Positions 46,601 through 56,609 of a stretch of 64,000 nucleotides of DNA are shown here, piece by piece. How positions within the stretch are numbered: position 1 is the stretch's first letter; the number at the start of each line of letters is the position of its first letter. Origin of the DNA: Mikania micrantha (lineage: Eukaryota; Streptophyta; Magnoliopsida; Asterales; Asteraceae); assembly GCA_009363875.1 (NCBI GenBank), contig CM018695.1, positions 14,852,755 through 14,916,754 of the forward strand. Direction: 5' to 3'. Under the pieces are notes generated by a model. That model saw only the letters and a list, made by a program, of their open reading frames with translations. It was not told the DNA's origin and did no database searches. Both the position numbers and the translations under genes were made by a program.

Positions 46601-49600
46601 TAGTACCCACCCCACTGATATCCCACCCTATTGAAATTTTCTGCATGTCATCACCCCACTGAAAATCTTAAAACCCCGTAGGGGTCACCTCACTGAAAAA
46701 CTTTCCCCACTATGCAGATCATCACCACTATATAATTTTATTTATATTTTTTTTAGTTGTAAATTAATAAGTAAAATAAATAACAGAATAACAACGTTAA
46801 CATTAAATTAAACGACAAGTCACGTAAAAATAAAAATAAAAATGTTACATTGCTGACTCAAATAAAAAACAAATTAACGATATTTGTCGAATATTTTCGA
46901 TCTTAATTTTCTCATAATCAATTGTTCTTCGTCATCGAGTTCTTTAGGAGGCATACTCCCCATCACTTGAGGTCGGCTCGGAGACGCTTCTCGTGAATTT
47001 TTTTCCTCTCCACGTGTTTTGTTTTTTGAAATTCCGTAACCTCCTCAAGTTGATGGGCGAGTTCGTTGGTTGTCGGGATAGAGGAGGCGGTTTGACGACT
47101 CGAAGACGAAGCCTGTTTTGTCGTATCTCGTCCAACAAGTCTAACCGGTTCTGAGATGTCGAATTCATCGTCTTCCTCGTCTTGTTCGAGGTTAACCGTG
47201 TAATTCGTATGGGCATCCAATTTGAAAAACTGTAATTTTTTGAAAAAATTTGCGACAAAAGAGGAAGTGGGGACAGGGAGTGGGGGCCGCTGGCCTCTCC
47301 AATTTGATCCTGCTGGGATGGGGGGCGGTGTGCCCGCCTGGCCCTGCCGCACCGCTAGAACTTGCTGGGGGCGCGGGGAACGTATTACGCATGGCCTTAA
47401 TACCACTATTTACTTCGCTTTCTCTGCTACATTTTTTTCCTTCATGTATATATATTAGAAAGTTTATATTTGGAGTCATGTATATGTAAATAGTCTTAGG
47501 GTCTTTGTGTAGTTATATCATCAAAATTAGGGTCTATATATAAATATGGCATCAAAATCAGGGTTATATAAACCCTCAAAGTGTACGTATGTATGTGTTG
47601 ATGTTTGTATGAATGCATGAACAAGATTTATAAATTCAAGCAAGTATTCTCAAAAATCAAGTGTGTTGTTCTATCAATTTCGTGTCTAAATACCAGCATT
47701 TGGTAATCAGAGCTATGTTTAAACCAAGAGAATAAGATTAATTTTGATCAATTGTTATTTTGATCATACTCATTTGTTCCCTGTTTTTCGTTTCAAGTGT
47801 TATACGAATCAAAACATATATCGATTGTTTTCTCATACTTGTCAAAGGAGTTATTTGATTAGTTCTGTTATACATAACAAACATCTGATCAGTTTGATCA
47901 AATTGAAACCCAGTAACAAAGAGATTATTGAAGATTTGGTAAATCCATGTTCTTGAAGAAAAACTCACAAAAATTGAACCGGAATTTCATCGAGTAAATA
48001 GAAACAATCCAAGGCGTATTTGACTGCTTCTGTACCAATTTCGAAGATTGCAATCAAGTATTCATCATAGAAGAATGATCACATCATCATATTGGGTTCA
48101 AGGAGGAAGAAAAACCAACTGAAACAAAATTTTGGTTATTTTAATGACCATTGATAAAAAAGACCGATGCACGAACAGTCACATACAAGAACTTCAATCA
48201 AAATAAGTTTTGAGATTGTTTTGCAAAACCATTGATCAAATGTTGTATACAGTGCATCAATTGAAACTTTGAAGACCTTGATTAAAAGGAAACGACGAAT
48301 CTAATCATGAAGATTAGATGTTATACTCAACAATTGTAAGGGCTGAAGTCAATCAAGTAAAAGAAAATGTTCTTTTTGCAGTTGAGAAATAGGAAATATA
48401 AAGTCATAAACAAAAGGAAAATCACTATTGGTGATAAGAATTCAAGATCGAAATCAGAACCTGAAACCCAAACGAGTTGCAGATTCGAAGCGAAGTGTTT
48501 GTTTATTGTCTGGTTGTGCCAAGAATCAAAGATTAAAGTCTTATTTTGTTTCCTATGCAGAAGATTAGAACGTTAGGTCAAAGAAAGAAAGAATCCTTTA
48601 TTTCGTCTTTGATTACCGTGCTAAATCTAAAGAGAAGATACTGTTGTAGTTGTTTTATCAAAATCAGAAGGAATCTACACCCAAGTAAGTATTTTGATTA
48701 AATTAATTGCATAAATTTGATTAAAGAAGAAAGTAGGAAGGATCAAAATCTTGTTTTATATATGAAGAAAAAATATAGGTATATGCCTTATATTTTTTTA
48801 ATAAAATAAGTAAAATAAAAATCAAGTTATAATCACATTTGTGTGATCAAACAACAAGTTTAAACGAACCCTTGTGGTTCACACAGGAAGCAAGAAATAG
48901 AAATTGTGTGTTTCATATAGCAAGCAAGATAGTACCATCTTTGGTTCTAACAACAAACTAGTGCATAAAACTTGATTAGCAATTTGGTTAGGAACACATA
49001 AAATCTGATTAAGAAGTGGGTCAGAAACTAGTTACCAAGTTGGTCAGAAACAATTTTTTTTTTTTTGCAATATCCAGTTATCAAGTTGGTTGGATATTTT
49101 TGATCAAATCCGCAAAAACAAGCAAGGTTAACATTGTCTAATTAGCAAGTTGGTTGGACAATATTTGATCAAAACTTGCAAAAAAATTACAAGCAGGTTA
49201 GTGTTAATAATCTTAAAACAAATTTAGATTGTTACACATCTATATAGCAAGAAGTTGATCATTTGATCACAAGCAAGTTAGCAAGTGCCACAAGATAGTC
49301 AAAAGAAAATCATTAAAAAAAGCAAGCATGACCGGTAAAGAAAAGCCGTCAAGCTGCAATACTCCAATTCATGAGCAAGGGAATGCTCCATTTCAATCAC
49401 TTAAGTAAACATAAACAACAAATTATATTACTGGGGTATTGATGATGGAAACTATATTAAAGGCTTATGACCTTTGGGAAACAATTGAAGTTAAAGAAGC
49501 GGTTGATGAAAAGAAAATGAAATACAACCAAGGCAATGATCTTTCAAACATTGTCTCAGGATGTATTAATGTGAGTGGCACAATACTCGACTACAAAGAA

Positions 49601-50778
49601 AGTTTGCTCAATCAAAGTCAGATATCTTGGAGCCGATCTACTTTAGAAAGCACGTTTACAACTCTAAGGATGAACAAGAGGTTATGAAAATGAAAGTTAC
49701 TTTGCAGGAAAATTAAGCTGTATAAAGCCAAGTTTAAAAGTCTTGGTGGTATTTTGAAAGATAAGATACTTGTGAGAAAAAAGCTTAACTCGGTTCCAAA
49801 GAAGTTTTTACCAATCGTGGCATCTATCGAGCAATGTCAAGAAATTGACAAAATGCCATTTGAAGAAGTCGTTGGAAGAATAACAACATTTGAAGAACGA
49901 CTCAAAAGCCAAGATGAACCTGAGGAAAATTATCAAGGCAAACTTCTAATGGCAAGTTCAAGCAATCAAGGTCATGATAGAGGACAAGGTAGAAATTTTA
50001 ACAAATGAGAAAATACATATGGAAGAGGCACGGATCGAGGAAGTAACGACAAAAGCGAGTTTAGACGTTAAATAATTGCACCAAATGGAAGAACAAAGAG
50101 AAAGACAAGCTAGAAGAATCCCAATTCATCTACGATGAAAAACCACCTCTATTGTAAGAAGCAAGTCAAGAAAGTTGAAGACCCTCGTGAAACTATATTT
50201 AGTTTAAGGAGGAGTGTTGAAAAACTAAACAAGTATGTGTCAAAGTTGCCATATTAGAGAGTTAATATTTGGAATCATGTATGTATATGTAAATAGTTTA
50301 AGGGTCTATATGTAATTACGTCATCAAAATTAGGGTTATATAAACCCTCAAAGTGTATGTACATATGTGTCGATGTTTGTATGAATGCATGAACAAGATT
50401 TATAAATTCAATAAAGTATCCTCAAAAATCAAGTGTATTGTTCTATCAATTTCATGTCTGGTTACCAACAATTTATAATAGAATTTTATAGCAAGATCTT
50501 TATAGCAAGATCTTTGTTTCGAACTACATAGATAATCAAGTGACCCCAATGTGATCTACCTGGGTCCGCCAATGGAAGGGAATGCAGAAATTTGTGGTAC
50601 TTGTAAGCATGTTTTTCAGATATATGAAGTTAGGTGGCTTTAAAAAATTATATGTTGTTTATGTTTTGATTGTATCTTTTTGTTTGTATTTGTTGTGAAG
50701 GTTGGGATACTGCATAAACCGGCTGACAGCAAGATGAAATCTAATAACCTTGTTCATGTTAATTTGGCTGATAATCAG
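37626..50778 (+). CDS. DENN (AEX-3-like) domain protein, exons 1-14, 3' end not found
   Basis: Exons I can join in frame: 37626-37895, 38063-38242, 38562-38645, 39050-39109, 39197-39241, 39961-40160, 40782-41171, 41618-41711, 41794-41970, 42203-42292, 42521-42583, 42680-42754, 43075-43125, 50701-50778. They total 1,857 nt, 619 codons, with no internal stop. uDENN: HFLIVGIHPN (exon 2), ILFKYPPGNRLSMPL (exon 3), DDLSFIFTLK (exon 5). Core: APRCYCLLTRVPFFELHYE (exon 6), then cDENN motifs WTIVTVCRALSL (exon 10), EKQVIITSPNLG (11-12), ILPFEWQSLFLPVLPG (12-13), DFLDAPVPFVVGILHKP (13-14). DENN proteins act as GDP-GTP exchange factors for Rab GTPases in membrane traffic. The start is the first ATG after an upstream in-frame stop. 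The dDENN part and stop codon are not found, so the gene either continues past 64,000 or is truncated. Confidence 0.88.
39242..39960 (+). other. DENN intron 5 with GC donor
   Basis: Exon 5 ends ctcAAG and the intron starts GCAAGT, while exon 6 begins after tccttcag. Only this junction keeps the conserved FTLK-VADNA reading. AAG|GCAAGT is the consensus of GC-AG introns. Confidence 0.7.
40161..40781 (+). other. DENN intron 6 with probable GC donor, holding a MITE
   Basis: The only junction near the conserved HYE-LN ... IVAQERL reading that stays in frame is aacGG|GCTAGT to the acceptor tgcag|TATCGTT. This gives a second GC-AG intron, with a weaker donor than intron 5. A mutated GT donor or a mis-spliced exon is the alternative. 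Confidence 0.55.
40194..40720. mobile_element. AT-rich MITE in DENN intron 6
   Basis: Ends agaggtggcaa (left) and ttgccacctct (right) form an 11-bp terminal inverted repeat around about 500 bp of AT-rich non-coding sequence. The terminus TAGAGGTGGCAAA resembles hAT-type MITEs of plants. I could not find a convincing 8-bp target duplication, so family placement is tentative. Confidence 0.65.
43126..44070. other. DENN intron 13, first part, non-coding
   Basis: AT-rich, no coding frame. The string cactataaatgacacgttaag occurs twice (about 43,779 and 43,818), a 39-bp local duplication. The 43,880-44,060 segment with aacccgccca and gggtaaacacgaaacatg may be a further MITE, unproven. Confidence 0.5.
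44706..44926. mobile_element. 221-bp hAT-type MITE inserted in the LINE
   Basis: Termini CAGGGGCGCAGCTTTG and CAAGCTTCGCCACTG form an imperfect inverted repeat. A perfect 8-bp duplication, TGGAGAAA, flanks it at 44698-44705 and 44927-44934. Removing it restores the LINE reading across the site. It contains two C homopolymer runs of about 20 bp separated by an A12 run. No coding capacity. Confidence 0.9.
45018..45332 (+). pseudogene. LINE reverse transcriptase remnant
   Basis: 104 codons of the RT palm. The strand carrying the catalytic pair reads FTNDIVL where RTE elements have FADDIVL, so one catalytic Asp is lost. Upstream and downstream homologous segments are in other frames. It is dead. 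Confidence 0.75.
46259..46591. other. Unassigned intron 13 sequence
   Basis: A T-rich run at 46,264-46,276 follows the LINE end. The rest has no recognisable feature. Confidence 0.5.
46592..47396 (-). mobile_element. PIF/Harbinger derivative in DENN intron 13
   Basis: Ends GACCATGTTTAGTAC and GTATTACGCATGGCC form imperfect inverted repeats (11 of 15 positions). The flanks are TTA at 46589-46591 and 47397-47399, the 3-bp TWA target duplication of PIF/Harbinger. The inside keeps a minus-strand ORF1-like remnant and no transposase. A GC-rich pocket at 47,265-47,385 lies near one end. Non-autonomous. Confidence 0.8.
46963..47258 (-). pseudogene. Harbinger ORF1-like remnant
   Basis: A minus-strand reading includes an acidic stretch then PVRLVGRDTTKQASSSS and a coiled charged tail (LEEVTEFQKTKHVERKKI). 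This is the layout of the C-terminal part of plant Harbinger ORF1 / NAM-associated proteins: a GRDxAK motif, a serine run, then a helix. Two overlapping frames (46,944-47,258 and 46,963-47,406) share the segment, indicating a frameshift or a missing N-terminus. The DNA-binding Myb/SANT part is not visible. Confidence 0.6.
47453..50470 (+). mobile_element. Non-autonomous Copia-related element in DENN intron 13
   Basis: Left LTR about 47,453-47,698 and right LTR 50,215-50,470 share atttataaattca and tctatcaattt(c)(a/g)tgtct segments and end accagca / accaaca. A primer-site-like tggtaatcagagc follows the left LTR (one base inserted), and a purine tract (aaggaggag) precedes the right LTR start TGTTGAAAAAC. 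The left LTR lacks its first 35-40 bp. Between them are about 2.5 kb with only gag remnants and no protease, integrase or RT. Same strand as the host gene. Confidence 0.8.
49439..50008 (+). pseudogene. Copia gag remnant
   Basis: Two frames (49,439-49,687 and 49,754-50,008) encode Copia-type gag pieces: ILKAYDLWETIEVKEAVDEK, then KKFLPIVASIEQCQEIDKMP and FEERLKSQDE. The hinge near 49,700-49,750 is frameshifted and shortened, and the finger region is replaced by non-coding sequence. A similar gag fragment occurs at 58,740-59,255. Confidence 0.75.
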
Positions 50779-51570
50779 GTATAAGGTTCAAAGAAAGAAT
50801 GCATTTAAAATTTTACTGCAAATAATTTAAATTTAGGTCACAAAAAATAAACATAAATGTTATGTGTTGGTGTGCATCTTCATTCTGTAACATAAACATC
50901 ATTTATAATATCTAAGAGCCATACGATCCCATCGGGAATTTATGTTTATTAGGAAGAGAAACAAATTCTTGTTTTTCTTAAATTCTAGATGCTCACTTGC
51001 AACACTTCCTTTTGCAACATTAGCTTTTTTGGAAAATTTATATTGAATGGCTTTAACATCCAATCTTCTTTCGCAACTTGATGATGCAATTGATTATTTT
51101 ACGTAGTAGATATTTTTATTTTGTTTGAGACCTTTGACAATTAGCTATGGTAATAGATGGTGATCCTGGGCCATTTACTTTTGATTTGGTTGATTGAGAT
51201 CATAATATATCTTTAAGACCATGGCCATTCACAAGCCGCAAACAGTTTACAAGACGAGTCTAAACTTAATCACACAAGACTGTGGAAAAACACGAGCTTC
51301 ACTTCCCCAATCAAACCTAAACATGCTCCAGCAGCTGTAAATTCCACCAACACGGATGTGAATCCACAAAAATGAGCAGATACTTAGCTTTCTGATGCAG
51401 AGAAACACAGCAGGTTCCTCCAGGGGAAATGCTATCAACGCGGGGATAAATACCGTCCCAGAAACCACTGTAAAATGGGCACCTTTAAACTGATTGAAGC
51501 GGATACACTGGCTGCCAAAAGATGTACCAATCACCGTGACACCTAAGTAGAAATGGCTGAGATCAGTCTT
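50779..51570. other. DENN intron 14, start; no exon found
   Basis: It begins with a normal gtataag donor at 50,779. I searched for the continuation of the DENN protein and saw none here. A minus-strand open frame at 51,247-51,573 is contiguous with the old Copia fragment but matches nothing I recognise after its first residues. Confidence 0.55.
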
Positions 51571-52065
51571 CATGCCATTTTAGGCAAGTCCTCTGCCGCA
51601 ACATTGTAACTTTCCGGCTTAACAGGGGCTACAACGGTTCTAGTGTTAATCGACAGCATGGTGTGCAAATTGGCAGCAGGGACATTATAAGCTGCCATCA
51701 GGTTTGTAGGGAGATGACTTTGCAGCTCTAAGGCTGTCTTTGTGGCCTGCACAATGAACATCTGGTATTTTTTCATGGTGGAAGTGGTGATTACTCCACG
51801 TTGAGGATGGTAAATGTTGCATACTCCTCAATGAATCACCACAGTTAGATCTTTCTCCTGTAGCTGCCCAAACTCAACAAATTTGATGTGAGATCAGGAA
51901 CATAATGTTCCCGGGTAATTATTTGCATGATGCCCCCAACCTCAAACTTTACATCACCAAAGCCCCTTACTGATAAGCGAATGTTATTCCCTATTTTTAC
52001 AATGTGTAAAATTTATATCAAGATTTGTAAACCAGTTGCGACATCATGATATGATTTTAGCATTT
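51540..52065 (-). pseudogene. Old Copia: pre-integrase region, downstream half
   Basis: Read on the minus strand: FEVGGIMQIITREHYVPDL then NLLSLGQLQEKDLTVVIH, the gag-pre-integrase region of plant Copia, then a QRG-type and MKKYQMF segment, and a decayed WHE...HLSH zinc motif near 51,545. Stops and frameshifts are frequent. It is the other half of the gag at 57,050-57,830, separated by the insertion of the young Copia. Confidence 0.75.
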
Positions 52066-52070
52066 GGAGT

Positions 52071-52289
52071 AGTTAAACAGAGAATACGTATAATTGTTGT
52101 TGTATATTATCAATTGAGGAATACAATGTATAAATATAGTGTACAGCCGACCCTTGAGATACTAGAATACATAACAGCCCTTAAACAATAACTATCTAAT
52201 TAATTACGGAACCCTTGAGATACTAGAATACATAACAGCCCTTAAACAATAACTATCTAATTAATTATTAGACTAATAGTTGTCTAATA
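52071..52289 (-). repeat. 3' LTR of young Copia, 219 bp
   Basis: It runs agttaaacag to gtctaata, ends TA...CT on the minus strand, and equals 56,747-56,965. It contains a 61-bp tandem duplication (acccttgagatactagaata starting at 52150 and again at 52211). Confidence 0.95.
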
Positions 52290-52300
52290 TCCCCCCTCAA
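52290..52300 (-). other. Polypurine tract of young Copia
   Basis: The minus strand reads TTGAGGGGGGA immediately before the 3' LTR. Confidence 0.85.
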
Positions 52301-52301
52301 G

Positions 52302-55300
52302 CTAAGGCCGGGAAGCGAATCTTAGCTTGGACCGTAAGTTCAGAAATCTCTGAGAAGGCAGCGGCTTTGTGAAGACATCTGCGATCTGGTCATCTGTAGA
52401 GATGAATTGGACAGACAGCTGACGTTTGGCAACTTTTTCTCGAACAAAATGGAAGTCAACTTCAACATGCTTTGTACGCGCATGGAAGACTGGATTGGCT
52501 GATAAGTACGTAGCACCCAAATTATCACACCATAAGGTAGGTACGGTCTGGATTGGAACATGTAACTCCTGCAGAAGTGTTTGTAACCATGTGAGCTCAG
52601 CGACAGCATCAGCTAGAGCTTTGTATTCGGATTCTGTAGATGACCGAGAGACGGTTTTCTGTTTTCGTGCAGACCAGGATACAAGATTCGTTCCTAGGTA
52701 GATAGCATAGCCCCCGGTGGATCGACGGTCATCGGGACAACCAGCCCAGTCCGCATCAGAAAAGGCTGTCAAGGTAGTGAAAGTTGCATCGGCATAGGCA
52801 TGAAGAACTGGAGAGGAGTTTTGCTGAACCAAAAGACCATACGAAATGGTACCCTTTAAGTATCTCAAGATACGCTTGACAGTGGACCAGTGGTTAGTGG
52901 TGGGGAAATGCATGAACTGACAGACTTTGTTGACTGCATAGGAGATGTCCGGACGGCTCAGGGTGGCATACTGTAGAGCCCCAACCACCTGGCGGTATCT
53001 GGCCAGGTTATCAAATGGGGGACTGTCACCCAGGGCTAGATTAGCCGAAGTGGAGATGGGAGAGGAGAGTGGTTTGGAATCTGTGAGGCCAGCTTTCTGT
53101 AGCAATTCCAGGATGTATTTTTGTTGAGACAAAAGGATGTCCGGACCTTTTTGAAGAACCTCGACACCCAAGAAATAAGATAAACGACCCATATCCTGGA
53201 CCGGGAAGGAATGGCCAAGCTGCTGAACCACTGTGTCTATAACCTGTGGGTTATTGCCTGTCAGAACGATATCATCCACATAAACAAGCATGTAAAGGAG
53301 AGTACCCCCTGAAGAGTAAACAAACAGGGACGGATCAGTTTTGGATCCCTGAAAACCAAGCTTGTGAAGCGTGGTAGATAACTGATGAAACCAAGCCCGT
53401 GGCGCTTGTTTGAGGCCATATAGGGACTTGTGAAGAAGGCAGACGTGGTCTGGCTTGGCCGGGTCAACAAAACCTGGTGGTTGTTGTAGATACACAGTCT
53501 CCTGTAGATCCCCATGTAGAAAAGCGTTTTGGATGTCCAACTGTCGAAGAGGCCACTGTTGGGTAACCGCCAAAGATAACACTAAGCGAATTGTAGTAGC
53601 CTTAACAACAGGGCTGAAAGTGTCAGAATAATCGATGCCTTGTTGTTGTCGAAAACCCTTTGCACATAACCTGGCCTTGTAGCGTTGTATGTGGCCCTGT
53701 TGATCCCGCTTGATCTTATAAACCCATTTGCAATCTACCACATTAGAGCTTGGTACACGAGGAACCAAGGACCATGTCCCATTTCTCATCAGTGCAGAGT
53801 ATTCTTCTGCCATAGCATGACGCCATTGAGGAAGGTTATTGGCAATAGTAAAGGTGGCTGGTTCGGTGTCGGGATCAGTGGTAGAGGAAACAAAGGAAGA
53901 AATGTTGTAAGGAGTTGTTTTTTTTGGGTTTTGGCGCAGGTTGGAAGGGCGGGTATGCTGGACGGATTGGGTGTTAGAGGGGGCTGTGCTCTCGGATGGA
54001 GGTGCAATGGTGGCGGTGGTGTTAGGTGGCTGAACAGAGGCGGGTTGCTTATGACGGCGGTGATAAGTTTGTAGAGTGGGTGGCTGTGAAGATGGTGGGG
54101 AAGGTGGGTCCGGGATGACCGCGGCAGTATTGGCCGGGACATCAGGATGGGGTGGCTGTGGAGACGTCACCGGAGGAGTTTGATCCAGCAGGTCATCCAG
54201 AAGAGGTGGTGTTGGGTAAACAGAAGTATAGGGGTCAAGGGAAGGTGGAAGGCCAGGTTTATGGCTCGGTTGAAAGGACTTAAACGGGAAACAAAGTTCA
54301 TTGAAACGGACATGTCGAGCAATGTAGATGCGGTCTGTTTCGGGATCGAGGCACCGATAACCATGATGTTGGGAACTGTACCCAAGAAATACACAAGGAG
54401 TGGAGCGAAACTCCATTTTGTGAGCATTGTAAGGACGTAAGTGAGGAAAACATTGGGAGCCAAAGACACGTAAGAAGGAATAGTCGGGTGGGTGTTTGAA
54501 AAGGTGTTGAAAGGGAGAAAGGGAGGAATTTGAGCGGGAAGGCATTCGGTTGATAAGGTACACCGTCGTGTCGTAGGCAAACTGCCAGAAGTGTGGTGGA
54601 ACGTGCGATTGGGCAAGTAAGGTAAGACCAGTTTCGACCACGTGTCGGTGACGCCGTTCGACCACACCGTTTTGTTCACTGGTGTGTGGGCACGAGAGGC
54701 GATGAAGAATGCCCAAGGATTGGAAAAAGGAGGATAGAGAGCGAAACTCTCCACCCCAGTCGGTTTGGACCTGTTTAAGTTTGGTGTTGAATTGTCGTTC
54801 AACCATGACAAGAAATTGTTTAAAGGTGGGGAACACATCAGACTTACGTTTGAGGGGAAAAATCCACATAAATTTAGAAAAGTGGTCCACACATAACAAA
54901 AAGTAATTGTGGCCCTCACTCGAGGGAACTGGTGAGGGACCCCATACATCAGAAATAATTAAATCCAAAACATTAGAACTTGTAAAAGCAGATGATAACA
55001 AATGTAATTTAGATGATTTGCCAATGGCACAAGGTTCACAAAAAGAAACAGAACAAGAACTACTAGTTACAGGTAATTGAAAAAGAGATAACATGGACTT
55101 CAGCAGTTGTGGATGTGGATGCCCCAAACGTTGATGCCAAAGATCCGAGGAAGCACGATGAGCAGAAAAGGCAACTCGAGGAATGACTTGTTGTCTTGGA
55201 AATTGAAGCGAATAAAGCCCATCGTTACTTGGTCCCGTGAGGAGGGTATTGTGTGTAGTCTTGTCCTTCACAGCAAAAAAAGAATCGTGAAATTCAAAAT

Positions 55301-56609
55301 AAACATGATTATCACGACAAAATTGTTGAACAGAAAGAAGATTTTGTTTAAGTTGCGGAACATGTAGGATATTGGTAAGTCGAAAGGTACGGTTTGGGGA
55401 AGTAAACGTGGATGAGCCAATGTGTAAAATAGGGAGACCCTTACCATTGCCAACATGAAGATTGTCACCGCCATGATATGGTTCGGAATAATCTAAGCTG
55501 GAGAGATCTGGGCCAGAGTGATGACTCGAGCCTGTGTCCGGTAGCCAAGCTTGATGAGCATAGGACCGAGAAGCTGCAAAATTAGCGGACGGCTGCTGCC
55601 GTGGGCGAATGGTAGCCGGGTCCCGATTTGGACACTGTGAAGGCAGATGACCGATGCCACACCTGTTACAGGAGCCATAAACAACATTCTGATTCGAGGC
55701 CCAACTGAATTGGCCTCGATTTCCAGTATTCGGTCCACCAGAACGATTAGAGGCTCCACGGCCACGCTGATGACCCTTGCTGGAGCGTTGTGTGTAAAGA
55801 GCCTGCGGTTGAGAAGGCAACCGTAGTTGCACACCCAGTTGGGCAGCCAGTTGTTGAACTGCCTGGACAGCAGCATCAGGAGGAGGAGAGGGGCTGGTTG
55901 CTGGAGGCTTAACCATGGCTGAGAAGGCCTGAGTGGGAGGAACTGTCGGGGCTGTTCCTTTCAGCATATAATCGTGATCAGCAATGACTGCATGAAGCTC
56001 GTTGAAGGCGAGTTGACGAGTCAGTGCCATGGTTTTAACACCATGGTATTCATCACGGAGGCCAGAGATGACCATCATGACCAGGTCCTTGTCTTTCAAC
56101 GGTTCGCCGATGTTCGCAAGGGCAGAAGAGTACTCTTGTGCACGTTGAAGGTAGGTGGTAGGGGTCTCATCAGCCTTCATTGAAATCCGTAAAAGTTGTG
56201 TCTTCAAGGTGTATTCCCTGGAGGAAGTGTGGGGGGCAAAGGCCTGTTCGAGGGCAAGCCAGAGATCACGGGCGGTCAGCGTGCCCCGAGCATGATGAAG
56301 GGCAGCCTCAGAGATAGTGGAGAGCAGAAGCATCCGAACATGAGCATCGTTGGACAACCAGATGGTATATTGCGGGTTGGGTTGGTGTGCTGATAGAGCG
56401 GCATCTTTGGAAGAGGCTGCTGGAGCAGCGATGGTTTGTGGGGGGCAGGGTATCGAACCGTCAATGTAGCCGAAAAGATGATTGGTGACCAAGAACGGGT
56501 GGATAACCAATAACCAGGAACTGTAGTTACCGGAATTGAGAGTAAAGCCAAACTTGTGGGAGTTGTGGATTGCTTTTACTTTTTGATCAAAAGATGTAAG
56601 GGTGGCCAT
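52302..56609 (-). CDS. Copia gag-pol polyprotein, 1,435 aa, intact
   Basis: One frame from ATG at 56,609. Gag core about residues 15-225 (LKTQLLRISMKADETPTTYL); zinc knuckle 314-326; protease motif LPDTGSS with Asp 358; integrase zinc residues H492, H497, C524, C527; integrase core acids D554, D617 (QTDWGGEF) and E651 (NGVVERRHR); a proline/serine-rich linker about 785-900; RT 940-1180 with D1025 (QLDIQNAFLHG) and YVDD at 1110-1113; RNase H 1280-1420 with D1285/D1287 (SDADWAG), E1326 and D1362. All catalytic motifs are present. The polyprotein would be cleaved by its own protease, assemble particles, and copy and integrate the element. The knuckle is CX2CX3HX4C, one residue shorter than the usual CX2CX4HX4C. 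Confidence 0.96.
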   Translation of the reverse strand: MATLTSFDQKVKAIHNSHKFGFTLNSGNYSSWLLVIHPFLVTNHLFGYIDGSIPCPPQTIAAPAASSKDAALSAHQPNPQYTIWLSNDAHVRMLLLSTISEAALHHARGTLTARDLWLALEQAFAPHTSSREYTLKTQLLRISMKADETPTTYLQRAQEYSSALANIGEPLKDKDLVMMVISGLRDEYHGVKTMALTRQLAFNELHAVIADHDYMLKGTAPTVPPTQAFSAMVKPPATSPSPPPDAAVQAVQQLAAQLGVQLRLPSQPQALYTQRSSKGHQRGRGASNRSGGPNTGNRGQFSWASNQNVVYGSCNRCGIGHLPSQCPNRDPATIRPRQQPSANFAASRSYAHQAWLPDTGSSHHSGPDLSSLDYSEPYHGGDNLHVGNGKGLPILHIGSSTFTSPNRTFRLTNILHVPQLKQNLLSVQQFCRDNHVYFEFHDSFFAVKDKTTHNTLLTGPSNDGLYSLQFPRQQVIPRVAFSAHRASSDLWHQRLGHPHPQLLKSMLSLFQLPVTSSSCSVSFCEPCAIGKSSKLHLLSSAFTSSNVLDLIISDVWGPSPVPSSEGHNYFLLCVDHFSKFMWIFPLKRKSDVFPTFKQFLVMVERQFNTKLKQVQTDWGGEFRSLSSFFQSLGILHRLSCPHTSEQNGVVERRHRHVVETGLTLLAQSHVPPHFWQFAYDTTVYLINRMPSRSNSSLSPFQHLFKHPPDYSFLRVFGSQCFPHLRPYNAHKMEFRSTPCVFLGYSSQHHGYRCLDPETDRIYIARHVRFNELCFPFKSFQPSHKPGLPPSLDPYTSVYPTPPLLDDLLDQTPPVTSPQPPHPDVPANTAAVIPDPPSPPSSQPPTLQTYHRRHKQPASVQPPNTTATIAPPSESTAPSNTQSVQHTRPSNLRQNPKKTTPYNISSFVSSTTDPDTEPATFTIANNLPQWRHAMAEEYSALMRNGTWSLVPRVPSSNVVDCKWVYKIKRDQQGHIQRYKARLCAKGFRQQQGIDYSDTFSPVVKATTIRLVLSLAVTQQWPLRQLDIQNAFLHGDLQETVYLQQPPGFVDPAKPDHVCLLHKSLYGLKQAPRAWFHQLSTTLHKLGFQGSKTDPSLFVYSSGGTLLYMLVYVDDIVLTGNNPQVIDTVVQQLGHSFPVQDMGRLSYFLGVEVLQKGPDILLSQQKYILELLQKAGLTDSKPLSSPISTSANLALGDSPPFDNLARYRQVVGALQYATLSRPDISYAVNKVCQFMHFPTTNHWSTVKRILRYLKGTISYGLLVQQNSSPVLHAYADATFTTLTAFSDADWAGCPDDRRSTGGYAIYLGTNLVSWSARKQKTVSRSSTESEYKALADAVAELTWLQTLLQELHVPIQTVPTLWCDNLGATYLSANPVFHARTKHVEVDFHFVREKVAKRQLSVQFISTDDQIADVFTKPLPSQRFLNLRSKLRFASRP

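Noticed and set aside
47222..47489. Plus-strand frames of 78-79 codons with GC-rich composition
   Set aside because: They fall in the GC-rich end of the Harbinger derivative, opposite the ORF1 remnant, in two overlapping frames.
50550..50640. Coding-like stretch DPNVIYLGPPMEGNAEI before DENN exon 14
   Set aside because: It does not match DENN proteins, and exon 13 joins exon 14 in frame without it; at most an unused or chance exon.
51247..51573. 108-codon minus-strand frame as a host gene
   Set aside because: It continues a decayed Copia fragment, has no recognisable domain and no promoter or splice context.
54167..54949. 260-codon minus-strand open frame inside the Copia
   Set aside because: It overlaps the 1,435-codon polyprotein in another frame of the same strand and has no domain motifs; a shadow frame.
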